Below are positions 46,732 through 57,783 of a DNA stretch of 64,000 nucleotides, one piece after another. Source of the DNA: Neoechinorhynchus agilis (lineage: Eukaryota > Acanthocephala); the NCBI GenBank assembly GCA_051530055.1, contig CM121341.1:10602001-10666000 (forward strand). The letters are read 5' to 3'. The notes under the pieces were generated by a model that was not told where the DNA came from, searched no databases, and saw only the letters and a list, made by a program, of their open reading frames with translations. The position numbers and the translations under genes are program-made. How positions within the stretch are numbered: position 1 is the first letter of the stretch; each line of letters begins with the position of its first letter.

Positions 46732-49700
46732 TCACTTATTCTTCCCTAATGTCCTTTGTTTCTCTGCAAACTTGATACTTACTTCTCGGATCTTTAAACC
46801 TTTCCTTGCTCGTATCGATTTCACATATTCATGCGCTCGTGCATCGTCTTCATTTCCCACATTACTTTCGTTTTCTTGTTCATTCAGTCCGTCTTCATCT
46901 CCAGCGAGAGGGTCACCATCAAGAAGCTCCCAATGTGAGAACAACAATTGTGGCATTGCCGCACCGCTGGTCCTTTTCCAGGCGTCCACTACAAAGCCAA
47001 AACTCTCTACCACAGGCATGGTAATACTGATCAAGAACGTATGCGAGCTGATGAGATCTTCTTGGACCACTCGGCCATGGCGTTGTCGAATCACTGTGTT
47101 AAGACGCCCAAGATTTTCAGTATCACAACGAATATCACATCGATACATAGCCATCATTAAACGCTTTTGAGGCCATTCTAGTGTAGCATTTGAACACGCG
47201 TTCTTGACCATCATCAAATAATGGCCACTTGTTACCATACTTTCTGTTATTGATTCAACTACACTCGTCGCAACATCGCTAACTACATCCTCGGCGTTTT
47301 CTTGATCATTGCCGTCAGTGATTTCGGCTCGAAAATCCATTTTTTCAATAAAAATACAACAACCGTACATCTCTTCTTCACATAAGGGGCCGTGAATCAT
47401 TGCTAATTGAAACCCATTGACAACTGTGTCGATTGTGGTCCTTATTTCATCTGACATGAGTGATTTGTTGTCGCTTCTCCATATCGACGGAACAAATCCT
47501 TGTGAATCAAAATAGACAGGATCACGAGGTCCATTGTAGACTAACATGTTCATTTTGCCTAAATGCTCAGCTCCGAAGGATATTAAACGATCAGTCAGCA
47601 ATCCGACTTGTCGAACTAAACCCATTGATGTCCGGAAATCAGTAAAGTCGTTGAACACTAATTGGAGATTGCTCTTTAGTTCATTAACATCTCGCTTCAT
47701 TAAGTCAACTTGAATTTCTTTACTACATAGTTTGGAAATCAGACTGGTGTAGCGCTCCATGACCTCGAGGGCAGGTATTATGCGCTGATTCTTGGAGTTA
47801 CAAGGTCCCTGGATGCTTAAAGTTCTGATTTTATTAAAATAAGATTAGTATCATGTCTCCGTGTGGCCCAAATTCACTAATAGAAACCTAATTTGAGTGA
47901 ATATAAGAATATTTTTTCATGTCGATAAGATGAACGTTCATTGACTATTTAAAATTCGCAAACGAAATTACCGAGAATCAACGCATCTTTAAGGGAACAG
48001 GAGCTGCTCTTACAACGAACATTCGTCCTTTTTCTATGTCACAATTTACTCTTTTTCTTATATTGGTAAGTTGTGAGCGATCAGTCACATTTACAAGTGT
48101 TTCTTTGAACGCAACTAATGGTTGTGACACATTAAACTCAACATTGGCGAAAATATCCTGGAGGTCTTTTACACAGCGTTGTAAATGAACTTCTCCCCAA
48201 GTACACAAAATGATTTCACCCGAAGATTTGAGTTTGATTTCGACGCCCGGATCAGATTGGTTTAAAAGCTGTACTCCTCGTCTTAGCTTTGCAAAATCTC
48301 GAGGATTTATTGGTTCGAGAGCAACTTGCATTAACGGGGCGAAAGCAGTATCATCTGAGTGAGCAAGTGGAGCGGTCTTTACACAAAACGGTGGACAGTT
48401 GAGATTAGTTGATAGAACACCTGATTTGGCTTTTATGACGTCTCCATCTATTGTGAATGCAAACACATTTCCACATAAAGCTTGTTTAATTGGAACGTAA
48501 TCTCGACCCATCATGAGATATAAGTTGTCTATTTTGATTATTGAATATGATTGGTTTGATGGAGGATTATGTCGTGGCCATATTAGATTTACCGTATCTC
48601 CACTATCAAGTTTTCCACTATAAAGTCTGGCGAATCCCATAAAGACTACTTTTGACTCTCGGTGTTCGATTAAATCTGCATCTGAATAAGTGCTTATAAT
48701 TGGATGTTCTCTGAGTTTTGAAATATACTCTTGTCTTGATTGAGCCGAGCTGACAAATGAGGCTTCCATGCGCTCAAACTGACTTTCATCAACAGTGACG
48801 AATTTACTGACAAAGGCAATAGTTTCCGACGAATTGGAATCACATTTCTCGAAGCACTCGGACAACTGTTGACTTGACTGACTGAGACTATCAAACGAAC
48901 GAACTGAACTCATCAGTGATTGCTTAATTTTATCCAAAGAAAGCTCAAGAGGACTTGGGAGATGAGTCACGATGGCATCAAGGACAAATCGATCGATCGG
49001 AAGCCATTGGTGCATTATGTGCCTAGTTGACATATGAATATCTTTAGATTGAAGAAGTCTCTCATCGAATCTTAACCCCTGCTGGTTACAAATCTTCACA
49101 ATTAAGGCCACATTTTTCTCTAAAATGGCATTAAGCACTATCCATATTGTTGAGAATATCATTGAACAACTAAGAGGCACTTTAGATTTCTCCTTTGCTT
49201 TCGGTTTAATTGTTTTTGTTTTTTGATCAAGGTAATAATTTCCCCATATTGTTTTATATAAAACGTCTCTACTCCATCCCATCTTCTTGCTCCACAACTG
49301 AATAAAATGTTCAATCGTAAATCCCCAACCACCGAGCGCACTTGCAAAAATCACATTCGTTTCCACTGCATTAAAATATTCCACATCTTCGTCCTCTACA
49401 TCAGTGAACCCTTTATTGCTCATTTGAGCGACCAACGAGTTTATACTTTCAATGAGTCGGTTCAAGTGATCGAAAGCCTGTTCAGGTGACATTTTCAATT
49501 GAGTTAAAAGTCGATCCAACTTATTCAGAACAAGAATAAGTTTTAACTTTTCTTGTGATGCTTGACGAACCACTGCCACGGTCTGAGCACAAATACCTTC
49601 CACAACATCGACAACCAGGATAGCTCCATCGCATATTCTAACGGCTGTAGAGACTTCACTGGAGAAATCGACGTGTCCAGGCGAATCTACTAGATTTATC

Positions 49701-49957
49701 ATGAAATGCTTATCTTGATGGTGGTGAATCAAAGAAACCGCGCTCGATTTCATTGTTATCCCACGGATCTGTTCGTCTTCACGAGTATCCATGTATTTGA
49801 GGCGACCTGCCATTGAGTCGGATACTATTCCGTTATTCGCAAGAAGTGAATCTGCCAAAGTAGTTTTGCCGTGGTCCACATGAGCAAGAATACACACGTT
49901 TCGAATAGCAGAAGGATCCCCTCTCAAAGAAAAGAGTTGTTCGCGATTTTGGCTCAT
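46732..49957 (-). CDS. EFL1: EFL1, ribosome-maturation GTPase
   Basis: An EF-2-like GTPase that, with SBDS, releases eIF6 from the pre-60S subunit in the cytoplasm. Exons 47982-49957 and 46732-47782 give about 1,008 residues (human 1,120). Seen: G1 AHVDHGKTTLAD, the switch GITMKSSAV, G3 DSPGHVDFSSEV, G4 LNKLDR, then domain II and the EFL1-type insert, domain III (LHTWGEVHLQRC-like ILCTWGEVHLQRCVKDL), and in exon 2 the domain IV/V hallmarks GFQLAMIHGPLCEEEMYG, SGHYLMMVKNAC, RLMMAMYRCDI and the terminal KGLKIREVSIKFAEKQRTLGKNK (in parts). The join falls between these domains and uses a non-GT-AG, TIR-bounded intron. No residues appear lost. Confidence 0.93.
47783..47981 (-). other. EFL1 intron, non-GT-AG, TIR-bounded, GCG duplication
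   Basis: In gene sense exon 1 ends ATGCG, the segment starts TTGATTCTCGG and ends CCAAGAATCAGCG, and exon 2 begins CATAATACC. The inverted pair matches at 9 of 10 positions. GCG stands on both sides of the repeat-bounded unit, as a target-site duplication would. The nearest GT downstream lies after an in-frame TGA. Confidence 0.85.
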
Positions 49958-50280
49958 TGTTTTACGGTTTAAAATCTAAAAAACACGAAGAAGCGTTAAT
50001 AGAAGTCTTGTACACACAAAATGTCATTTTTACTTTCCATGAACACCCCGACCGGATGTTCCCGCCCGAACGGACATCCCACCCAACCGAACCCGTAATC
50101 CACTCAGAAATCAATCGTGTGTTTATGATGTCCCAAAGGTACATGGGTCTATTTTCTTGAGTAACAAATAAAAGTGTTATAATTATAAATCTCTAATTTG
50201 TGTCTTAGTTCAAAGGGTTTTCCAGAAAATATAATAAAATCTCAGCTGTTGATAATAATCACCTGCCGATTATTGATAAA

Positions 50281-50500
50281 CTATCGCGCATAGGGAGGAA
50301 ACTCACTTATGAGTCCCGCTTCCGTGGAAGGTATCTGAGAATCGGTGTACAAACTCATTACGACGTATTGTTCATTAAGTGATTTTGTGCGCTTCCCTGA
50401 ACCAGATCGGTGGGCTGTGTACCAAAGGAAAATTATCAGCCGGGAAAAAGGCCTCATATTGATACTTAATAAAAAAGTTACCGGCTGGCCAGACTTCAAA
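50281..50500 (+). mobile_element. SINE copy, 5'-truncated
   Basis: It has the family core GGAGGAAACTCACTTATGAG, TCCCGCTTCC, AAGGTATCTGAGAATC and GTACAAACTCA..CGACGTAT, followed by GCTTCCCTGA..GGTGGGCTGT. It lacks the tRNA-like head. Confidence 0.65.
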
Positions 50501-50945
50501 AACTATTCTTCACAAAAATAATTGTCAAAAATCTTATGAATTATCGATAAAACAACATGACTCTAAAAAATGAACCCATCTGGGATTTATTTAGCGTGTG
50601 CGTGGCACTGCCGGTTACATTTTCGGTATAAATTAAATTATTCATACACGGCTGAATTTGGGTACACAGCTCACCGAGGAGGGATGTGTACAATGGGCGC
50701 TCAGGAAATCGCGTTACGAAAAAAGACGATATAAATCATCTTATATGCTGCGAAGTTCATGGAACGACATCTATAAATTCGGAGGTGACAAATCGCCACC
50801 AGTTGAGCAGAAAGGCAAAGTTAAGTCGCGAATAATCAAGACTGGAGATGTAGTGATCATAATCCTCTCCCTTTGCTCGGATTATCAAGCGTTGTTTCCT
50901 CGTAAAATCTCAAGTCAATAAACAAAATTAGCTCACTCAAGACAA

Positions 50946-51220
50946 GTAGTTGTGTCTAAATGGTCCAGTGGACTAGAACCTTCTGATTCCCTGTTCCAGG
51001 GTCAAAATGTATCAAAATAACCCATTGCGATGACTCATAACCAAAGGAGACGAAATACCTCGTTGAAGGGGAGAGGAAAGTCACTGATGAGTCCCCGGAG
51101 GAATGTGTATAAACTCACAACCGCGTATGGTTCAGCAGGGTATTTAGCGCAGACCAGAGCTTCCCTGACAAAAAATTCGATGGGCTGTTTGCCCAAATCA
51201 GGCGGCCAAAGTGCATTTGA
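50946..51220 (+). mobile_element. SINE copy with tRNA-like head
   Basis: The head GTAGTTGTGTCTAAATGGTC..GTGGACTAGAA (A-box-like) is followed by AGGAGACGAAATACCTCG, AAGTCACTGATGAGTCCC, GTATAAACTCACAACCGCG and GCAGACCAGAGCTTCCCTGA. It aligns with the minus-strand copy at 58690-58900. Confidence 0.7.
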
Positions 51221-51334
51221 GCGTAACCTCAAATATACAGTGATTTTTTCTATTTTTAAAATAAGGAGTTTGAAGCGCATAAAATCAATTAATATCCTGA
51301 TCCAAACGCGGTTATGGGTATTGCACATCTCGGT

Positions 51335-51595
51335 TGGGATTCTCAGATACCTCCCGAGGAGGCGGGACTTATCAATGAGTTTCCTCTTTCCTTCAACGAA
51401 GTATTTCGTCCCCTTTTGTTAGGTGTGATAGGCGGAGGGACGAAATACCTCGCTGAAGGAAAGAGGAAACTCACTGATAAGTCCCGCCTCCTCTGGTGGT
51501 TTCCGATGATCCGGACCGGGATGAGTACAAACTCACAACCGCGTATGATTCAGCAGGGTCTTCCCTGACCAAAATCAGAGGATTATGAGCCCACA
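51335..51595. mobile_element. Two SINE copies head to head
   Basis: A minus-strand core at about 51338-51424 and a plus-strand core at about 51430-51575 meet near 51427. Each carries the GGGACGAAATAC, GGAAACTCA(C/T)TGATAAGTCCC and GTACAAACTCACAACCGCG blocks. Confidence 0.7.
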
Positions 51596-51723
51596 TTCAG
51601 CTCTTTATGTATACATTCATTTACACTGATTATGGATTTAAATCTAAGGACCAATTTCTTTCAATCGGATCCATATCGACGGAACACGTGACATCACATG
51701 ATCACGAAGTGCATAATCGTCAC

Positions 51724-52001
51724 ATTCGCATTTATTCTATTAAATTGTTCCTTCAAGTGGTTTTGTATTCTCAATGGCGAATTGTTACACACTCGAGCTT
51801 TATTGAACTCTTCATTGCGAATTTTCAAGGCCTCAGCCTCCTTCTCAAGCATTGCTTCTAAGTTTTTTTCAACTCATTTACAGTTAAAAAAACTTGCAAA
51901 CAATGCTTAAGAAGGAGGCTGAGGCCTTGAAGATTCGCAATGAACATTTCAATATTAAAACTCGATTGTGTAACAATTCGCCATTGAATATTCGCATTTA
52001 T
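51724..52001. repeat. Foldback element with 12-bp flanking direct repeat
   Basis: Long near-perfect arms run about 51768-51865 and 51888-51988 (for example GAATTTTCAAGGCCTCAGCC against GGCTGAGGCCTTGAAGATTC). ATTCGCATTTAT stands at 51724-51735 and 51990-52001. Confidence 0.85.
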
Positions 52002-52046
52002 CTTAAAAATTATGATGTCCTTAAAACTCTTATCGCAATAAACGGA

Positions 52047-52234
52047 AGAATATCATAGCTGTTTTTATATGGCGGAAAATTAAAGAGTTTATTGATTCCG
52101 ATATTTCGAAGGCACGATCTTAACAAACAATGCTGATAAACGATGAAACAGTATTGTGCCGAAATATCGGTCCCATTTTAATTTTCCGCCATATAAAAGC
52201 ATGAATAGTTCAATCTTCAAAGAATATCATAGCT
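52047..52234. repeat. Foldback element with perfect 14-bp flanking direct repeat
   Basis: Arms start TTTTTATATGGCGGAAAATTAAA and end in its inverse TTTAATTTTCCGCCATATAAAA (parts). The direct repeat AGAATATCATAGCT is at 52047-52060 and 52221-52234. The inner segment GCCGAAATATCGG recurs at 8505 and 4650 in diverged form. Confidence 0.9.
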
Positions 52235-52756
52235 CATGACACTAGCATTAAAAAAAGTTGAACTGTTTGTTAACATGAGAAGTAGCATTGCTGCTTAATT
52301 GCGCAACTTATTTTTAAATGTCATATATCATTGTCCTCGGGGTGAATTTGATTGTGCGTTGGCGAATCCTGTCCCCGGTGTTTTCGTTACTCATTTATTT
52401 TAGAAATATTTCGCAAGGTTTTCCTTGCCTCTTCAGTCTATCTAAAATAGAGGACATAGACAGCATGCACAGCCGGTTACGTTTGGATGTAGCTCAGATC
52501 CGCGGGTTTGCTAATACCCGAAATATGGGGAGTTCCATCCGCACACACCTCTTGCGGTTTGTTGCCGACTAATTTGCCCGTCATGCTACGCAACTTTGGT
52601 AGCACCAGCGTGTGGTTTGATTTTTTGCCTTCCATCGTCCGAGTGCCTCAAGAATCAGTCTTCTTCTAAGATCCGGTTCGCTGGTCAGGAATGCCGCCTT
52701 TTCAAAATCCAGTTGCTGTCTTATGAGTTTATGGGGAGAATTGATAGAAGATACAG
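52235..52756. other. Gene-free region with foldback scraps
   Basis: GAAATATTTCGCAAGG at about 52408 marks a partial member of the AATATTTCGCG family. No gene is seen. Confidence 0.4.
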
Positions 52757-52990
52757 TTGGACGTCGGTCGTCTCAAATTGAATACAATCCATAAGCCAAT
52801 GAACGCGTTTTTTCGACCGTCTCGTCGGACTTCTTCAGGTTGCATGGAGGATCCAAACATCCAGTGGTCAATGACTCAGGAAGATGAAGAGGGGGCTATC
52901 TCCTTTTTGGACGTAAAGATAAAACACGATGATAAAGGCAACATCAAAACACAGCTCTACCGCAAACCAGCTATTAATTTATAATGTGCG
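52757..52990 (+). mobile_element. Penelope-like element fragment (fossil)
   Basis: A 75-codon frame carries ISFLDVKIKHD and LYRKPA, the conserved segment after the RT core of Penelope-like elements. It is a short remnant. Confidence 0.6.
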
Positions 52991-53289
52991 TCTTAAATTG
53001 TTTTAAGTTTAATTTCGTATACATTTTGGAAATTTACTGAAAGTGTAGATACCGTTTGGTTTTCAATAATGGCTGAACTTTAATTCTAGAGCATTCGCCC
53101 TCAAAATGCTCTTAAATTAAGTTGCTTTTAGTAATTGGCCAGGAGTAAATAAGTTTTGAACATTTTAAGAAAACAATAAATTCCGGGAACCTTTCTAATG
53201 TAAGCATTATATTCGTTGATCAGAAGTGACAATTTCCCATTTGGTCTTTTTAAAGGAAACTTAATGATCACACATCCAATTGAACGATA

Positions 53290-55010
53290 GCTCGCACCTT
53301 TTTCTTGGTGAAAATGCTCCCGGTAATAGCACATTCGATTTATTAAAAATATTTCGAAAAATGTAACCTCGCCTCATCAGTCATCTAAAAATATGATTTT
53401 CACATTCAGATTTTAAGCTCGAGTGCGCGGGATGGCCAAACCCGAAGTTCGATGCCAATTATCCGCTCGAATCCCTGCGTTATACTACGTTTTTTCCATG
53501 ATTTTAGTATTGATTTTTAGCACGTTGCTGGCTGAAAGTTTCAAGCTAAAATTCACTTTATTTCCTTCCATTGTGTTGGACACAGCGATGTGTAAGGCCT
53601 CCAAAACAAGCCGTTTTTTAAGTTTTGACAAATTCCAACCCTCCTTCTCATAATGGAATAAATCATTTGATTCGTGTCATCATCAACGAAGTGCACTCTT
53701 TCGAAGCATACAGGCTCGGCAGACGATTTTTGGTTGTTATGCGGATGGTAGTTACTGTCTGGGATATCTCCTTATTTTCAGCTCCTGTGCTATCCTTTCC
53801 CTACTCCATGCAAATCGAGCAGATGACATAAGAGAAGCTCTCCGGGAGTACGAAGTGACAGCCGAGATTACATGCCTCATCGGTTTTTGAATTGACCAGT
53901 GTGGTGGTCCGCATGGTAGGTTCTCCTTGCAATAAAGTGAAGTGCTAACTTTGCCCTTAATGAATAACAAGTTGCCAGGTCCAAACTTGGTCTACTGCAA
54001 TTCTTAGCTAGTAAATTAGCCAATAATCGATCGTTTTAATCAGCGGGACATTGGTGAACATTGAGTTCACATCGGCCGTAAACATCCTGTAGAGCTTAAC
54101 GTTAATTTTCCTGATCTCATTCGCAAACGTGTGTCCATCCTTGATGTGCGAGGAGGAAATGCTTAAAATCAATCGTAATAAAGCATTCATCATTTTGGAT
54201 AGGCGATGATTGAAAGAAATATAACTGGATATAATCGTGGGGAGATAGAGAAACGCACATTTAGTCGATGATGATCGTGTCATGTTGTAAAATTTAGGAC
54301 TGATCAGAGACCGGTTCACCAAATTCCTGAGAAAACCGTTCCAAAGCCCTGTTTTGATAACCTTCCATGTTCACAGCTACTAAAGCACGTCCTTTGCCAG
54401 ATTATCAAATCACAAGGGCCTTCGCCATTGCCATCTCGTCATTATCTTTGCGAACGTTCCGACTACGAGCCTTCCTGTCGTAGGCGACTATTGAACTAAT
54501 GAGATCTGGATGTGAGTTTATAAGAAGCTCTGTATCACATCGGATTTTAGTAGATGAAATCTGATGCTTTATAATAGTCCGGTTCCTTGTCCAGCATACT
54601 CAGTTTCCTTGAGGAAAAGCTGTGTGTTAATTTATTGACAAAGTATCCGCGCTCTTCGAATGTCCTTGGTCTTAATTGTTCAAGCTTCCGTAAGTTGTTC
54701 ATGGTTATATGTTTTTCTTCAATTGATACTGTCCAACACAATGAAAAGAAATATAAAGAATTTTAGCTTGAAACGTCCAGCCATCGCCGTGTTAAAAATC
54801 AATGCTAAAATAATGGAAAAAACGTATTATAGCGCCGGGGGTTCGAGCGGATAATTGGCCCTGAACTTCGGGTTTTGCGATCCCGCGCACTCGAGCTTAA
54901 AACCTGAATGTGAAAATCATATTTTTAGATGACTGATGAGGCGAGGTTACCTCGCGAAATATCTCAAATAAATCAAATGTGCTATTACCGGGAGTATTTT
55001 CACCAAAGTT
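53290..55010 (-). mobile_element. Penelope-like element with inverted flanking repeats (fossil)
   Basis: Minus-strand reading shows Penelope-like RT segments (FYNMT..ISSYISFNHRLSKMMNALLR, FTADVNSMFTNVPL) and downstream pieces at 53750-53970 and 54550-54740. The body is flanked by inverted repeats of roughly 250-300 bp (about 53290-53600 against 54730-55010), whose ends belong to the AATATTTCGCG foldback family. It is clearly broken and old. Inverted end repeats are known from this class. Confidence 0.65.
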
Positions 55011-55164
55011 ATACTTTGACTGACCCAAAGGATTTTCTATAGATGAAAAGTTCGACTATTTACAGCTCATTGTTAACTGAAGATTAAACTTCTGGTTGTC
55101 ATATACTACGCTATTTATTTAAATGTTGTCAATTAGTGGCATGATGTCATTTTTTGTAAGTTTG

Positions 55165-55559
55165 TTAGTCAAGTTGATTAGTTTGATCCATTGGACCTTT
55201 ACTGTTTATCGACGACGCTGTTACATCCTCGACTGTTGCGGGATTGCTGAGCGGATGACCAGGAACGACCGACCAATAAGATTTTCTGGGGCTTCCGGTT
55301 GTTGCAATCTTGCGAAATGCTCGATTGTAACAAAGAGTTCTCCTTACCGTGCTCTAAATTCGGACAAATCAATATTTTTTATAAAATACACATAACAAAC
55401 CCTCCAAGCCTTGTATTCGCTTCCGTCCTGTCGAATAGCAAAATAAGGAACGTTTCCAATAATGTGGCGGTAAATTTCCTTAACGCTTAGTCGGCCACTA
55501 CTACTTTCGTTAATGGCCGCGGCGATTATTGGCGCATAAGGCGGGCGCCCAAAGTTCAT
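55165..55559 (-). CDS. Small forkhead-domain protein
   Basis: Two exons (55401-55559 and 55165-55353) joined by a 47-nt GT-AG intron give about 115 residues, nearly all forkhead domain. Alignment with the family: RPPYAPIIAAAI (KPPYSYIALIAMAI), RLSVKEIYRHIIGNVPYF (TLSEIYQFIMDRFPYY), WRSTVRRTLCYNRAF (WQNSIRHNLSLNxCF), RKIATTGSPRKSYWSVVP (KVPRxxGxPGKGSYWxLDP). The recognition helix lacks the usual Asn and His that contact bases, so DNA specificity may be altered or lost. Sequence in front of the first Met stays open for about ten codons, so an upstream exon is possible. A short tail follows the domain. Confidence 0.8.
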
Positions 55560-56625
55560 TTGATTGCCTTCGCTCTTCGGGGTGATTATTCAATGATCGA
55601 ATCCTATTGATCACTTGCATAAGTAAGAAAAATCGTTTCACTTTATCCGCTAATTGCAAAGTACAAACTCATTTCATCATTTTTCGGTTTGTTGACTAGC
55701 AAAACTTTTGCGTCTTTTAAAAACTTACAAACGTTCAGTGTTTTTGTTTTTGTTAATTAATGTACATTGTTGACGGTGGCCGTTCGGATTATCGGCAAAA
55801 TAGCTTTTTTAGTAAGAAACAATAAAACCAAAGTCGCGTACAACTAAAATGTTGACTTCCGCGCTTCATTCTCAACTTTCTGGTTTAACACGAAATTATC
55901 ACAAATCCACTTTCGCCACTTAATAAATAATCATCAGGATGGAACACAAATTAAAATTTGATTCCTCGCAGCCTTTCTTTTATTGATTTTATGTTTTTGT
56001 ATTTTGGTGTTTGTGTTGCATTTTCGGTCAAATTTATGACTAGGAATTTTCTTTATCTGCTTCTAATGGGTAGTCGTTTCAAAAAAGATTGCCTTTTAAC
56101 CTGCTACTGTAATTGGAACTTTTGTAATTGTAATTATCAACTCACTATTAAATTTCTTGGACTGCAAAACATGGTTTAACTCTTAATAGATCAACTTTTT
56201 CCCTATTAAGGACAATGAAAAAGCTTAACAAACTGTTTTCTGTGAATTTTAATGTTTCTTAGTGTTAAAAAAATAACTCATGGTCTCTCATTGCAATAAA
56301 AATGACTGGCATCCTTTTTGGTTTTAAGTTTATTTGTGCTCGGCTTGCACAAAATTAGTCCAATCTCACAGATTTTAGGAATCAATAGGTCGATTTATTC
56401 ATCACAGAAATCGAGTTAAATGACGGTTTTAAACGGCGCATTCAATTCCATTATAATTGTATAAAGATTTCAATGTATTTTTACGAGGAATCGACATGCT
56501 GCCGACATATTTTCTTTTCGTAAATTAATCAGCTTAAACATATAACGAGATTAACTTTTCCATAACGTCGATTAACCTTTGTTTAGAGATTTTTTATTTG
56601 CACAAAACAACAATGCGACAGGTAA
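55560..56625. other. Intergenic, no gene recognised
   Basis: This is AT-rich. TTTAAAAACTTAC occurs at 55716-55728. The 73-codon ORF at 55958-56179 is hydrophobic and looks spurious. Confidence 0.4.
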
Positions 56626-57783
56626 TCAGTTTAGTCTTTGTGAACATAAATTCAGTGAGTCGGTTTCTAACCATAACAAAAAAAGATAAAATAAAATTTT
56701 GAATAACAAGTTAGTCCGTCTACGTGAGATTCTACCGATTGTGTTCTTCATTTCGGTTTGTTCGTTGTTGCAAGATTCGTCGGATATGCCTATGTTCAAA
56801 TTGATCTGTTCGCAATCATCCATTGTTGTTCGATTATCAAGATCAAGCTCCAGTCTTGTCGAAAGATTGAAACATATTGAACGTTGGAACAAAAGGACGT
56901 AAGCATGAAGAAGTGAACGACAAATAGACTTCGTCCTCGTACCCAATTGAATCTTTTCGTCATCTGCAATTAGCCATCGGTAGAGTTCTTGCCTTACAAT
57001 TGCTGTATAATGGCCATACTCCGTACTGTCCGAATGATGGCAAACTGCGGAGCTGAGATCGTAACGATAGCAAAATTCTCGGCACAAACCAGGTAAATAA
57101 AAACTCGTTGGAATTGTAATGTTGTGACCATTCTTTAGATTGCCAATCGTATTAAATATCGTAACGATCAAGCAATCTGGACTTTCTGTGGTTACCCGAG
57201 TCTCCTTAGCTCGTCCTCCGCATTCCTCGCATGGAATTACACAATCGTTTGGAGTTCCAATGTAGCTGCGAAGAAGCTCACACAGATTCTGTTTCCCATT
57301 ATTTGCGAAAATTGGTATCATTTCGGATTCTTCAAAACGATACCTCACGGCACCGCATTCTTCACATCTGTAGCTCAATGAAAAGTGGCATTTGTAAGAT
57401 CCGATCGCAGTCGAACAGATATCAGCAAACTCAACAGGATGATTTTTAGCAAAGTCATCGATAGTTTGATTTAATGCAATCATCATGAACTCATTCGCAT
57501 CGGACTGTCTATTGAAGTTTATTCCGTTGACTAAAGTAAGTCGTTGAATGAGTCGCTTAGCGGCATCGAATGGACCGAGTTTAACGTTTTTCATTCGCCG
57601 TAAAATTCTCTTTAATTCACATTTTAGACAAAAGACATTATCATTAATGTCATAAGTGCACTCCGTCTCGGTTTCGGCGCTGATAAATTGGTGAAATGGA
57701 CGGTTGTAGAAGATTGCTTGAAGAACGGAATTTACAAAGCATTTGAACGATCCGTTTTTGAGTCCAACTGCTTGGTTGCTCAT
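56626..57783 (-). CDS. Ubiquitin-specific protease, single exon, C-terminal hydrophobic tail
   Basis: A C19 deubiquitinase of 385 residues without introns. The Cys box reads GLKNGSFKCFVNSVLQAI (usually GLxNxGNTCFLNSxLQ); the nucleophile Cys is kept but the oxyanion-hole GNT is GSFK. A zinc finger CEEC..CEEC, the His box EYGHYTAIVR and the following W..DDEKI segment are present. The domain is close to minimal size. Residues about 355-372 (LLFKILFYLFLLWL) form a hydrophobic segment near the C-terminus, suggesting a tail-anchored enzyme. Because neighbouring genes have introns, an intronless copy could be a retrogene. Substrate unknown. Confidence 0.85.
   Translation of the reverse strand: MSNQAVGLKNGSFKCFVNSVLQAIFYNRPFHQFISAETETECTYDINDNVFCLKCELKRILRRMKNVKLGPFDAAKRLIQRLTLVNGINFNRQSDANEFMMIALNQTIDDFAKNHPVEFADICSTAIGSYKCHFSLSYRCEECGAVRYRFEESEMIPIFANNGKQNLCELLRSYIGTPNDCVIPCEECGGRAKETRVTTESPDCLIVTIFNTIGNLKNGHNITIPTSFYLPGLCREFCYRYDLSSAVCHHSDSTEYGHYTAIVRQELYRWLIADDEKIQLGTRTKSICRSLLHAYVLLFQRSICFNLSTRLELDLDNRTTMDDCEQINLNIGISDESCNNEQTEMKNTIGRISRRRTNLLFKILFYLFLLWLETDSLNLCSQRLN

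Noticed and set aside
47783-47981. EFL1 as two genes or a frameshifted pseudogene
   Set aside because: Both halves are colinear with one EFL1, every domain is present, and the gap is a neat TIR-bounded unit.
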